In this document: positions 1-8,521 of the stretch, piece by piece
Layout: each line of letters opens with the position of its first letter
Numbering within the stretch: position 1 is the first letter of the stretch
Source: Dolosigranulum pigrum ATCC 51524
GTDB taxonomy: Bacteria; Bacillota; Bacilli; Lactobacillales; Carnobacteriaceae_A
Direction of reading: 5' to 3'
Assembly (NCBI RefSeq): GCF_000245815.1
Contig: NZ_JH601104.1
Span: 85,919-149,918 of the forward strand
DNA length: 64,000 nucleotides
Notes under the pieces: generated by a model
The model's database searches: none
What the model was told of the DNA's origin: nothing
Seen by the model: only the letters and a program-made list of their open reading frames with translations
Made by a program: the position numbers and the translations under genes

Positions 1-427
1 TATTATTCGCTTGGGTGACAAGACTATCTTGATGCTGGCCTTCAGCAATATCCTCTTCGAAGCCAGGGAAACATGTGTAATCAATATCGGTCAGTAAGCC
101 TGCTTCTGCTAGAGCGATCGGTGCTGCACAAATAGCGGCCACTAATTTGCCTTTTTCATGCAGATCTTGCAAGCCTGCAATTACTTGTGGATGATCTCTT
201 AAGTGTTCTGCACCAGGCAATCCCCCGGGTAAAATAATCCCCTCATATGTCTGCAAGTCAACATCTGCCAACAACTTATCACTCTGAACAGTAATCTCAT
301 GAGCACCGGATACCACTTCTTCAAAGCCAACCATATCAATTCCTATCTCTGCTCGACGCAAGACATCTACAACTGTCAATGCCTCAATTTCTTCAAAACC
401 CGGTGCTAAAATAATCGCTAAACTCAT
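1..427 (-). CDS. DJ-1/PfpI family protein (partial, 3' end outside window)
   Basis: The first 142 residues of a DJ-1/ThiJ/PfpI-like protein are visible; the C-terminus lies beyond base 1. The start ATG at 427 follows a strong AGGAGG ribosome site. The N-terminus reads MSLAIILAPGFEEIEALT, which has the conserved early Glu of the family, and the nucleophile elbow AAICAAP carries the reactive Cys. Family members act as small deglycase, chaperone or oxidative-stress proteins in the cytosol; the exact activity cannot be told from sequence. It lies just downstream of sufB in the same direction but about 145 bases away, so it is probably not a core part of the suf operon. Confidence 0.88.
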   Translation of the reverse strand, partial: MSLAIILAPGFEEIEALTVVDVLRRAEIGIDMVGFEEVVSGAHEITVQSDKLLADVDLQTYEGIILPGGLPGAEHLRDHPQVIAGLQDLHEKGKLVAAICAAPIALAEAGLLTDIDYTCFPGFEEDIAEGQHQDSLVTQANN

Positions 428-572
428 TATACATCCTCCTCAAATAACTAATCTCATCATCTATTTACGTACAATTATCATCGCACAGATAATCTGGCTA
501 TTCAAATGAAAGCACTTGAAACCTCAACTAAAAAACAAGCCCCGGCTGTTCCAGGACTTGTCTATCTGTTCA

Positions 573-1967
573 TTAACCAACTGATCCTTCCATTTCATAG
601 CTGATCAATCGGTTTAACTCAACGGCATATTCCATTGGTAACTCTTTAGTAAATGGCTCGATGAAGCCCATAACAATCATCTCAGTCGCTGTTTCTTCGT
701 CCAATCCACGACTCATTAAGTAATAAAGTTGTTCTTCAGATATTTTAGAAACTTTAGCTTCATGTTCCAGTGCAATATTATCATTGTGAATTTCATTATA
801 CGGAATAGTATCAGATTTTGACAATTCATCCATAATAATCGTATCACATTCAATATGTGACATAGACCCACTTGACTGCTTAGAAAAGGTTACTTGACCT
901 CGGTAATTCACTGATCCCCCATCTTTAGAAATAGATTTGGAGACGATCGAACTGCTCGTATTAGGCGCATTATGAATCATCTTGGCCCCGGTATCTTGAA
1001 CTTGTCCAGCACCCGCCATGGCAATACTCATGGTTGTTCCACGTGCACCTTCTCCGTTTAACATAATGCTTGGGTACTTCATCGTAGTCTTTGCGCCAAG
1101 GTTTCCGTCGATCCACTCAACTGTTGCCCCTTCTGCAGCAGTTGCTCGCTTCGTGACTAAGTTATACACATTGTCTGACCAGTTCTGAATGGTCGTATAT
1201 CGACAGTAAGCATCTTTTTTAACGATAATTTCCACCACAGCTGCATGGAGTGAACTACGAGAGAAGGTTGGTGCCGTACATCCTTCGACATAATGAACAC
1301 TTGCCCCTTCATCAACGACAATCAGCGTCCGTTCGAATTGTCCCATCATTTCTTCGTTAATACGGAAGTACATTTGGAGTGGCACATCACATTTCACCCC
1401 TTTTGGAACGTAGATGAATGTCCCCCCTGACCAAACCGCTGAGTTCAAAGCAGCTAATTTGTTATCAGTAGGAGGTACAACTGTTCCGAAATGTTCTTTA
1501 AAAATTTCAGGATATTCTTTTAAGGCAGAATCGGTATCCATAAAAACGATGCCTAATTTTTCGAACTCTTCTTTCATATTGTGGTAGACCACTTCTGATT
1601 CATATTGAGCACCGGATCCGGCTAAGTATTCGCGCTCCGCTTCTGGTACACCAAGACGTTCGAAGGTTTCTTTAATCTCATCCGGGACGTCATCCCAACT
1701 GCGCTCGGTCTTGTCGCTCGCTTTTCGGTAGTAAGTATATTCATCTAACTCCAACTCTGACAAATCCGCGCCCCATGTTGGCATTGGGCGATCTTTATAA
1801 TGTTCATAAGCTTTTAAGCGATAATCCAGCATCCATTGTGGCTCATCTTTTCGTGCAGAGATATCTCGAATCTTCTCTTCATTCAATCCTTTACCTGTAT
1901 CATAAACAGATTCTACATCATCGTGAAAGCCCCACTGATAATCTCTCGTTGGCACTTCTCTTTCCAT
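573..1967 (-). CDS. sufB: Fe-S cluster assembly scaffold protein SufB
   Basis: SufB forms the SufBCD scaffold complex on which Fe-S clusters are built in the cytosol. The protein has the SufB/D beta-helix core and ends in the conserved region around the motif MSRGLDEETATEMIVMGFIEPF. A longer frame opens at a TTG at 1997, but I chose the ATG at 1967: it sits nine bases after a GGGAGAGG ribosome site and gives 464 residues, the usual length in Firmicutes. It is the last gene of sufC-sufD-sufS-sufU-sufB, 19 bases after sufU. Identity is very secure; only the start is a judgement. Confidence 0.97.
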   Translation of the reverse strand: MEREVPTRDYQWGFHDDVESVYDTGKGLNEEKIRDISARKDEPQWMLDYRLKAYEHYKDRPMPTWGADLSELELDEYTYYRKASDKTERSWDDVPDEIKETFERLGVPEAEREYLAGSGAQYESEVVYHNMKEEFEKLGIVFMDTDSALKEYPEIFKEHFGTVVPPTDNKLAALNSAVWSGGTFIYVPKGVKCDVPLQMYFRINEEMMGQFERTLIVVDEGASVHYVEGCTAPTFSRSSLHAAVVEIIVKKDAYCRYTTIQNWSDNVYNLVTKRATAAEGATVEWIDGNLGAKTTMKYPSIMLNGEGARGTTMSIAMAGAGQVQDTGAKMIHNAPNTSSSIVSKSISKDGGSVNYRGQVTFSKQSSGSMSHIECDTIIMDELSKSDTIPYNEIHNDNIALEHEAKVSKISEEQLYYLMSRGLDEETATEMIVMGFIEPFTKELPMEYAVELNRLISYEMEGSVG

Positions 1968-1986
1968 CGTCGTCATCCTCTCCCTT

Positions 1987-2460
1987 TCAATCGTCAATTT
2001 CTTCTGAAAGCTTTTCGTCCAAGCCTTTTCCTTGATGCATTAATGCCTTATTCATCGTCTTCCAAGCAATCGTCGCGCAACGCACACGGGTCGGGAACTT
2101 CTGGACCCCTTTTAGCATGTACGCATCGCCAAGTTGCTTGGCACTATCAGGATGTCGCCCTTGGACTAATTCAGAAAATGTCTCATACAAGACTTTAACT
2201 TCTTCTAATGTTTTCCCTTTAACGACTTGTGTCATCATACTGGCACTAGCGACTGAAATCGTACAGCCGTGACCATCAAAGGCAATATCTTCAACAATGT
2301 CGCCATCCAACTTCAATTGTACTTCGATAACGTCTCCACATGTTGGATTCTTCAATTCCACCGCTGCATCGACTCGGTCAAGTTGTCCTCGATTCTGAGG
2401 GTTCTTCGAATGATCCAAAATAACCGCACGATATAATTGATCTAAATTAGTTAATGCCAT
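1987..2460 (-). CDS. sufU: Zn-dependent sulfurtransferase SufU
   Basis: SufU takes persulfide sulfur from the cysteine desulfurase SufS and passes it to the SufBCD scaffold. At 157 residues it has the SufU zinc ligands Cys41, Asp43, Cys66 and Cys128 in the contexts NPTCGD, GHGCTIS and VRCATIAW. The insertion relative to IscU that marks the Gram-positive SufU type is present before the last Cys. Its start overlaps the end of sufS by 14 bases, which suggests translational coupling. Confidence 0.97.
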   Translation of the reverse strand: MALTNLDQLYRAVILDHSKNPQNRGQLDRVDAAVELKNPTCGDVIEVQLKLDGDIVEDIAFDGHGCTISVASASMMTQVVKGKTLEEVKVLYETFSELVQGRHPDSAKQLGDAYMLKGVQKFPTRVRCATIAWKTMNKALMHQGKGLDEKLSEEIDD

Positions 2461-3685
2461 GTAAGAAAAACTCCTTCGTCAGCTGGACAGCTTCTAAGAA
2501 CTTATCGGCATCCGCTTTTGTATTGTATAGATAAAAACTCGCACGAGCCGTTGCATGAACACCTAAATAATCCATCAACGGTTGCGCACAATGATGGCCG
2601 GCACGAATCGCCACACCTTCCATATCCATAGCGGTCGCCACGTCATGTGGATGGATACCATCGATATTAAAGGTAATTACGCCTGCTCGTTGGGTTGGAT
2701 CAGTTGGACCGTAAACAGTGATCCCATCCATCGCTATTAATTTCGGCAAGACATACTGGACTAAAGCTTGTTCATGATCTCTGATCTGATCCATACCAAT
2801 GTTTTGCAAGTAATTGGTAGCTGCTGCTAAGCCAATTGCTCCCGCAATATTCGGGGTACCCGCTTCAAATTTCCAGGGTAAATCCTTCCAAGTGCTCTCG
2901 TGTTTCGTCACTGTATCAATCATTTCGCCACCAAACTCAACCGGTTCAAGTTGCTCAAGTAGTGTGCGCTTGCCATATAAGACACCAATGCCAGTTGGGG
3001 CTAACATCTTATGCCCACTAAACGCATAAAAATCAGCGTCCATTGCTTGAACATCAATCGGCATATGAGGAACTGCTTGAGCCCCATCAACGACTAAAAT
3101 ACCATCATGTTCATGTGTCCACTCTGCTAATGTTTCAACGTCATTCACGACACCTAACACATTGGAGACATGTGTGATCGCAACAACTTTCGTCCGATCC
3201 GTTATTTTTACGCGCGCATCCGCCATATCAAGGCATCCATTCTCAGTCAATTCGATATAACGCAAGGTGGCACCTGTTTTTTTTGCCACTTCTTGCCACG
3301 GAATTAAGTTCGAATGGTGTTCCATATAAGAGATTAAAATCTCATCCCCTTCTGAGATGACCGCCTCTCCCAGTCGATCCGCTACCCAGTTCAGACTCGT
3401 TGTCGTCCCACGCGTAAATAAAACTTCTGCCGTACTCTTCGCATTAATAAACTCCCGAACAGTCTCGCGCGCTGCTTCGTATTGTGTTGTTGCGCGGTCA
3501 CTTAACGTATGTACACCGCGATGCACATTCGCATTTTCGGTTTGATAGTACGTCATCAAACGATCCAGCACAGCTTGTGGCTTTTGGGTAGTTGCTGCAT
3601 TATCTAAATACACAAGTGGTTCGTCATTAACAATTTCTTGCAAAATCGAAAAATCGGCTCGCAATTGCTCAGCATTCACTGTCAT
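2447..3685 (-). CDS. sufS: Cysteine desulfurase SufS
   Basis: This PLP-dependent class V aminotransferase-fold enzyme converts cysteine to alanine and leaves a persulfide for SufU. The PLP lysine is Lys226 in FSGHKMLAP, and the persulfide-forming Cys366 lies in RAGHHCAQP. The short active-site loop and the 412-residue length fit the SufS (group II) class. The gene overlaps sufD by 4 bases and sufU by 14 bases, so the operon is tightly packed. Confidence 0.98.
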   Translation of the reverse strand: MTVNAEQLRADFSILQEIVNDEPLVYLDNAATTQKPQAVLDRLMTYYQTENANVHRGVHTLSDRATTQYEAARETVREFINAKSTAEVLFTRGTTTSLNWVADRLGEAVISEGDEILISYMEHHSNLIPWQEVAKKTGATLRYIELTENGCLDMADARVKITDRTKVVAITHVSNVLGVVNDVETLAEWTHEHDGILVVDGAQAVPHMPIDVQAMDADFYAFSGHKMLAPTGIGVLYGKRTLLEQLEPVEFGGEMIDTVTKHESTWKDLPWKFEAGTPNIAGAIGLAAATNYLQNIGMDQIRDHEQALVQYVLPKLIAMDGITVYGPTDPTQRAGVITFNIDGIHPHDVATAMDMEGVAIRAGHHCAQPLMDYLGVHATARASFYLYNTKADADKFLEAVQLTKEFFLHGIN

Positions 3686-4974
3686 CGGCTACTTAACTTC
3701 CTTTCGATTACGTTAACTAATTCATCACGAATAGACTTCAATGGAATATTTGAGATAACATTACCTAAGAAGCCTCGAATAGCTAAACGTTGTGCTTCTT
3801 CTTTGGGAATTCCACGACTCATTAAGTAATACAACTCAGTCGGATCAATTCGTCCCACTGAAGCAGCATGTCCAGCTGTAACTTCGAATTCATCAATTAA
3901 TAAAATCGGGTTCGCATCACCACGCGCTTTTTCTGACAGCATCAGAACGCGGGATTCTTGTTGAGCATCAGCATTCTTGGCATTCTTATGAATCTTACCA
4001 ATGCCATTGAACGTTAATGTCGCTCGATCTAAGATAACCCCGTGCTGGAAAATATTTCCAACTGAATTGCTCCCAAAGTTAGCGACATTAGAATCGACTA
4101 CTTGTGTCTGACGACCCCAGCTTAATCCGACTGCTTTCAAGTCTGATTCTGAGCCATCTCCAATTAAGTGTGTATCTAAATCTGCAATGACATTCCCATC
4201 ATTCATCACGCCTAGTGCCCAATCAATCGTTGCATCACGTAAAACATGGCCGACTCGGTTGAAGTAAGCTGTTGTATTCTCTCCAAGTAAATCAACAGAA
4301 CTATAATTGATGCGAGCACCGTCTTTAGCGATCACTTCGACGATTATATTGGCTGAAGTTTTCTCATTGCCAGCAGTTAGCCAACGCTCAACGTAATTCA
4401 CTTGCGCATTAACATCAGCATAGATAATGACATGTTTAACATATGCGTCTGCTCTTAGGGCATCTTGAATAAAAATAGCCTCAACCGGATCTTCAATAAC
4501 AACATTTTTGGGGATGTATAAGAATACGCCCGAGTTCATGAAGGCTGCATTGAAGGCTGCTGCTTTATCACGATCAGACTGAACAGCTGTCTGGTACGCT
4601 TCTTTTACTTTTTCTGGATGTTCAGTCAATGCTGTACGGATATCAGTAAAAATAACTCCTTGTTCAGCTAAATGAGCAGGCACCTGTTCACGAACAGATT
4701 GATTCCCCGCTTGAACAACTCGCATTGCCTTTGAGGGAGTATCGACATATTCATCCACATCGATATCAGTCACTCCATCTTCCGCATCAAGCACTGGCAC
4801 ATCCCATAACGGCCAACGATTATAGCGTAAACGCTCGATCACCGGCTCCGCTAATTCATCAGCCAATTCTAACGCATCCAAACGCTTATTCAACATCCAA
4901 TCCGGTTCATTCAATTGTTCTGAGAAAGTCTTCACACGCTCTCTATACGAGGCAAATTGTTGCTCCGTTGCCAT
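3682..4974 (-). CDS. sufD: Fe-S cluster assembly protein SufD
   Basis: SufD is the SufB paralogue that completes the SufBC2D scaffold and is needed for iron entry. The 430-residue protein shares the C-terminal SufB/D motif MSRGIPKEEAQRLAIRGF with its neighbour sufB and has the central beta-helix repeats. The conserved His of the family is seen in VTAGHAASVGRID. Its ATG follows an AAGGGGG ribosome site, 11 bases after sufC. Confidence 0.97.
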   Translation of the reverse strand: MATEQQFASYRERVKTFSEQLNEPDWMLNKRLDALELADELAEPVIERLRYNRWPLWDVPVLDAEDGVTDIDVDEYVDTPSKAMRVVQAGNQSVREQVPAHLAEQGVIFTDIRTALTEHPEKVKEAYQTAVQSDRDKAAAFNAAFMNSGVFLYIPKNVVIEDPVEAIFIQDALRADAYVKHVIIYADVNAQVNYVERWLTAGNEKTSANIIVEVIAKDGARINYSSVDLLGENTTAYFNRVGHVLRDATIDWALGVMNDGNVIADLDTHLIGDGSESDLKAVGLSWGRQTQVVDSNVANFGSNSVGNIFQHGVILDRATLTFNGIGKIHKNAKNADAQQESRVLMLSEKARGDANPILLIDEFEVTAGHAASVGRIDPTELYYLMSRGIPKEEAQRLAIRGFLGNVISNIPLKSIRDELVNVIERKLSSR

Positions 4975-4985
4975 AATAATCCCCC

Positions 4986-5759
4986 TTACTCTTCATCTAG
5001 TTCGATATCTAAACCAAGTTCCTCTACTAGTCCTTTATACCCTTCTGCTTCTAGACGTTTTGCCAACTCAGCATCACCTGTCTTAACCACACGTCCGTCC
5101 ATCATGATGTGGACAACATCAGGTTCAATATAGTTCAATAGACGTTGATAGTGCGTAATAATGAGCGCACCAAAATTTTCACCGCGCATTTCATTCACTC
5201 CTTTAGAAACCACTTGGAGGGCATCGATATCTAATCCTGAATCAATCTCATCTAAGATCGCAAATTGCGGTTCAATCATAAGAAGTTGTAAGATCTCGTT
5301 GCGCTTCTTCTCACCACCAGAGAATCCTTCATTCAAGTAACGCTCCGCCATCTCTTCTGGCATATCTAGCAATGCCATCTTCTCATCCATCTTCTCGATA
5401 AATTCCATAACTCCAATTTTATCATCTTCATCACGACGCGCATTGATGGCTGCACGTAGGAATTCTGCATTCGTAATTCCAGCAATTTCACTTGGATATT
5501 GTACCGCTAAGAACAAGCCGGCAAGTGCTCGCTCATCTGTCTCTAACTCCAAAATATCGACACCATCGATTAACACTTCGCCTTCAGTTACTTCGAAGTG
5601 AGGGTGACCCATAATAGCAGCGGCCAAAGTTGACTTCCCAGCGCCATTAGGTCCCATAATGGCATGAATTTCATTTGTATGAATCGTTAAGTTAACACCT
5701 TTTAAAATTTCTTTATCTTCTATTTGAGCATGAAGATTTTTTATCTCTAATACTGACAT
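4986..5759 (-). CDS. sufC: Fe-S assembly ATPase SufC
   Basis: SufC is the ABC-type ATPase that drives shape change of the SufBCD scaffold; it is soluble and not a transporter. Walker A is GPNGAGKST, the signature is SGGEKKR and Walker B is FAILDEIDSGLD, in the order and spacing of SufC proteins. The length is 257 residues. It is the first gene of the operon, and a good promoter lies 50 to 80 bases upstream. Confidence 0.98.
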   Translation of the reverse strand: MSVLEIKNLHAQIEDKEILKGVNLTIHTNEIHAIMGPNGAGKSTLAAAIMGHPHFEVTEGEVLIDGVDILELETDERALAGLFLAVQYPSEIAGITNAEFLRAAINARRDEDDKIGVMEFIEKMDEKMALLDMPEEMAERYLNEGFSGGEKKRNEILQLLMIEPQFAILDEIDSGLDIDALQVVSKGVNEMRGENFGALIITHYQRLLNYIEPDVVHIMMDGRVVKTGDAELAKRLEAEGYKGLVEELGLDIELDEE

Positions 5760-5808
5760 GCTTGTCCCATCCTTTTCTCACATTTTTAGTCAAATACTCA
5801 CAACAAAT

Positions 5809-5837
5809 ATTTTACAGCAGTTTATAACCGTTATCAA
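5809..5837 (-). promoter_or_regulatory. sigma-A promoter of the suf operon
   Basis: Read on the minus strand, TTGATA and TAAAAT are separated by 17 bases, about 50 bases before the sufC start. No other gene lies between. I see no clear operator here, so regulation is unknown. Confidence 0.7.
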
Positions 5838-5921
5838 ATTTAATCGTTTCATAACAATAGCTTATTAGAAAGCGAATTCATCATAACATTCACTACATGC
5901 CCATTTTCTATCCTTTTTGTA

Positions 5922-5953
5922 CAAAAAAAGCCCAACTTCTTATAAAGAAGTTG
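5922..5953 (-). terminator. Intrinsic terminator after the gcvH-like gene
   Basis: A 9-base-pair stem (CAACTTCTT with AAGAAGTTG) with a 3-base loop is followed on the minus strand by GGGC and a run of T. It closes the LCP-to-gcvH transcription group before the suf promoter. Confidence 0.85.
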
Positions 5954-5966
5954 AACTCCATATAAT

Positions 5967-6335
5967 TTATCCCACTGAATCTTCACTAGGGAACGGCTTA
6001 TCCAATAATTGTGAAAACAATGATGTGTCTTTAGGTCGCAGTTTTACAATCCAATTATCCGCTCGATCGGTCGAATTCAATAAATCAAAATCTTCTTCGA
6101 TAGCTTCGTGAATTGCTAGCACATTACCAGCAAATGGTGTCGTAAAATCCGTAACAGCTTTAGCTCCTTCAACCCCAATCAACGTATCCCCAGCTTCAAG
6201 ATAATCGCTATCGATCATTAAGTTAGCAAACATAATATCTCCTGCATCATCTTGGCCCTTTTCTGACAAGCCGATAATTATTTGATCATCTTTTTTCTCA
6301 ATCCATAATCCATTAACATGATATTTTACAGTCAT
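5967..6335 (-). CDS. Glycine cleavage H-like lipoyl carrier protein
   Basis: The 122-residue protein has the lipoyl-domain hammerhead with Lys59 in VEGAKAVTDF, the position modified with lipoate in GcvH. The family carries aminomethyl groups in glycine cleavage, or relays lipoate to other enzymes in bacteria that lack the full system. No gcvT or gcvP gene is in this window, so a lipoyl-relay or stand-alone role is possible. It lies 17 bases after the YihY gene and ends at a terminator, so it is the last gene of that group. The family call is firm; the function is inferred. Confidence 0.88.
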   Translation of the reverse strand: MTVKYHVNGLWIEKKDDQIIIGLSEKGQDDAGDIMFANLMIDSDYLEAGDTLIGVEGAKAVTDFTTPFAGNVLAIHEAIEEDFDLLNSTDRADNWIVKLRPKDTSLFSQLLDKPFPSEDSVG

Positions 6336-6352
6336 CTAATATCCATCCCTTC

Positions 6353-7414
6353 TTAATCGTGATCATTTTGGGTCGTCATTCCCTCAATCTCTGTAAATTG
6401 TGTAATATTTTGTTTTTTCAAATAGGATGCTTTATAGAGCTTGCGTCGTAAGATCGTTGTTTCCCATTCTTGAGGGTAACCCGGCCAATCAGAATTCTCA
6501 ACTTCTTGTTGGCGGTTATATTCCCGTTCAAATTCAGCTACTGACTGATAGGTTTGCCACTCATACACTATCGCATTCAACACACCGCCGAATAAAATAA
6601 TCATATTTAAGAAATAAAGGAAAATCATCAAGGCAATAAATGCGCCAAATGTAGCATTGGCTACCGCATCTCCTCCAGCTAAACTAATGTATAGCGTGAA
6701 AAATTCGGACAGAATAATAATGCCGATTGAACTAAAAATCGCGCCCGGCCAAGCATATTTCGCCTCAATATGATGATTCGGCACAAAATGATACACCACT
6801 ATAAATACAATTGGTAATAGCACCGCAACCACAATCCATCTTAAAACTAAGAATAAATCAATAAATGGCAAACGAGTTCCTATAATCCCTTGAATGAAAA
6901 GTAGAATATGCTCTCCAAACATAAACGTAAATAATCCCAAACTGCCCAGTAAAATAATAGCAAACATCACTAAAACAGACAGCACACGATCAACCAAAAA
7001 GTTTGCCTTCTCCATCGCACCATAAATCTCATCCAGTGACTTGCGTAAGGCCGAGACGACTTTCCCAGCTGACCAGAATGCTGCTAGCACCCCGATCGAA
7101 ATAGCTCCTCCACTTCCAGACTCTAGATTGCTCTCCAATGTCGGTTCAATGACTTGGAACACATCAGCTGGCATTAAATCACGCACAATATCCAACACCT
7201 CAGCCGTCTCCAATGGTAAAAGTAACACCACATTTGTCAAAATCAAAATCATCGGAATAATGGACAGCAAAATAAAGTAAGCCAATTGCGCGGCATCCGG
7301 CCCCACACTTGCTCGCGTCAGATTAGGCATGATTACATCAATTAAGCGACTAATTTTTTCTTTAAATGGAATCTTTTTCTCAATTTTTTTCGCTTGTTTC
7401 ATTTGAACGGTCAC
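6353..7414 (-). CDS. YihY/BrkB-family integral membrane protein
   Basis: The 353-residue protein has about six hydrophobic segments between residues 40 and 280 and a charged C-terminal tail. The early motif DAAQLAYFILLSIIPMILIL is typical of the YihY (UPF0761) family, once annotated as ribonuclease BN. The family function is not settled; a transport or envelope role is usually proposed. The start is a GTG at 7414 close to a GAGAGGG site; an ATG four codons on is an alternative. It lies 9 bases downstream of the DUF2969 gene. Confidence 0.9.
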   Translation of the reverse strand: MTVQMKQAKKIEKKIPFKEKISRLIDVIMPNLTRASVGPDAAQLAYFILLSIIPMILILTNVVLLLPLETAEVLDIVRDLMPADVFQVIEPTLESNLESGSGGAISIGVLAAFWSAGKVVSALRKSLDEIYGAMEKANFLVDRVLSVLVMFAIILLGSLGLFTFMFGEHILLFIQGIIGTRLPFIDLFLVLRWIVVAVLLPIVFIVVYHFVPNHHIEAKYAWPGAIFSSIGIIILSEFFTLYISLAGGDAVANATFGAFIALMIFLYFLNMIILFGGVLNAIVYEWQTYQSVAEFEREYNRQQEVENSDWPGYPQEWETTILRRKLYKASYLKKQNITQFTEIEGMTTQNDHD

Positions 7415-7423
7415 TACCCTCTC

Positions 7424-7654
7424 TTAGAGATCGTGCAGGTTATATTCAGCAATAACAGCCTCAATCGCTTCATCTATCGTTTGAGCTGTGCGCTTCTTAC
7501 CTGAAGCCATCAAAATTGAGACTTTTTGATCCGGTGATTCCTGGTGAATAGTGCCGATTACTTTTTTCTTAGCGACTAACTCCAAGTCAACTATATCACC
7601 TTTATTTTTACTGGTCTCTCTTATATCAATTTCAATTGTTTTGTTTCGTGCCAT
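7424..7654 (-). CDS. DUF2969 family small protein
   Basis: A 76-residue soluble protein with a charged N-terminus and the pattern KVIGTIHQ followed later by AIEAVIAEYNLHDL. I recognise it as the Lactobacillales DUF2969 family, whose role is unknown. The frame opens two codons earlier, but the ATG at 7654 is better placed, 7 bases after GTAGGA. It is likely translated from the same message as the yihY gene that follows it. Confidence 0.8.
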   Translation of the reverse strand: MARNKTIEIDIRETSKNKGDIVDLELVAKKKVIGTIHQESPDQKVSILMASGKKRTAQTIDEAIEAVIAEYNLHDL

Positions 7655-7726
7655 CTTCATTCCTACTTTCTATCATCATACTCACTTATTAGAATACTTG
7701 AAAATCAAGCTTATCGCAAGTGGTTA

Positions 7727-8464
7727 TTACGTTTTTGCTAAAATAGTATCGACTACTTCTAACACTTGTCCAACAGGGGCTTGGAAACATAAATCAACTG
7801 GTACCACACGAACCTCAATTGCTTCTGTATTGATGACAACAACAGATGTCCCCGCAAATGATCGGATCAAATATCGCGCCGGACTAACTGTTAAAGAAGT
7901 CCCTGCAATCAGTAGCAAATCTCCTTGAGCAATAATATTACGCGCTTGCTCAATTACATGACGATCCGGCATCTCACCAAAATAAATCACATTTGGCCGC
8001 ATCAACCCACCACATCGCTTACAATAAGGAACTTCCGCTTTTGGGTGTACTTCTGTATAGGCTACTGTATGTCCGCAATCCATACAATACCAACTGCGAT
8101 TATCGCCATGAAGTTCGATGACTGACGTTGACCCCGCTTGTTGATGAAGACTATCCACATTTTGCGTAATAATGTCGACCATTTTCCCTGTCCGTTCCCA
8201 CTTTGCTAAGATATGATGCGCCCGATTTGGTTCAACTTTCGTATCATCTACATAATGCGCAAAAAATTTTTCTGGGTGCTGCATAAGATAGTCAATGTGC
8301 ATGATCTTTTTCGGATCATCATTTGATTGTCTCATTGCCGTATATTTACCATCTTTTGAACGATAATCTGGCAAACCACTCTCAGTAGACACCCCTGCTC
8401 CACCAAAAAAGACGATGCGTTCTGACTGGGCAATCATCTCACTCAATTGTTGATATTTATCCAT
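7727..8464 (-). CDS. Sirtuin, NAD-dependent protein deacylase
   Basis: A 245-residue Sir2-family enzyme that removes acyl groups from lysines using NAD. The NAD-binding motifs GAGVSTESGLPDYRS and TQNVDSLHQQAGS, the catalytic His in ELHGD and the zinc cysteines in WYCMDCG and YCKRCGG are all present. The ATG at 8464 is preferred over an upstream GTG because it has GAGAGG nine bases before it. It lies between the LCP gene and DUF2969 on the same strand. It is not the macrodomain-linked SirTM type, which lacks the catalytic His. Confidence 0.95.
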   Translation of the reverse strand: MDKYQQLSEMIAQSERIVFFGGAGVSTESGLPDYRSKDGKYTAMRQSNDDPKKIMHIDYLMQHPEKFFAHYVDDTKVEPNRAHHILAKWERTGKMVDIITQNVDSLHQQAGSTSVIELHGDNRSWYCMDCGHTVAYTEVHPKAEVPYCKRCGGLMRPNVIYFGEMPDRHVIEQARNIIAQGDLLLIAGTSLTVSPARYLIRSFAGTSVVVINTEAIEVRVVPVDLCFQAPVGQVLEVVDTILAKT

Positions 8465-8521
8465 TAATTGCACCCTCTCTATTCATCACACTTCTTTCTG
8501 CCTTTATTCTATTATATTATA

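Noticed and set aside
7727..8464. SirTM-type sirtuin of the ADP-ribosylation operon
   Set aside because: The catalytic His and all four zinc Cys of the common deacylase class are present, and no macrodomain gene is adjacent.
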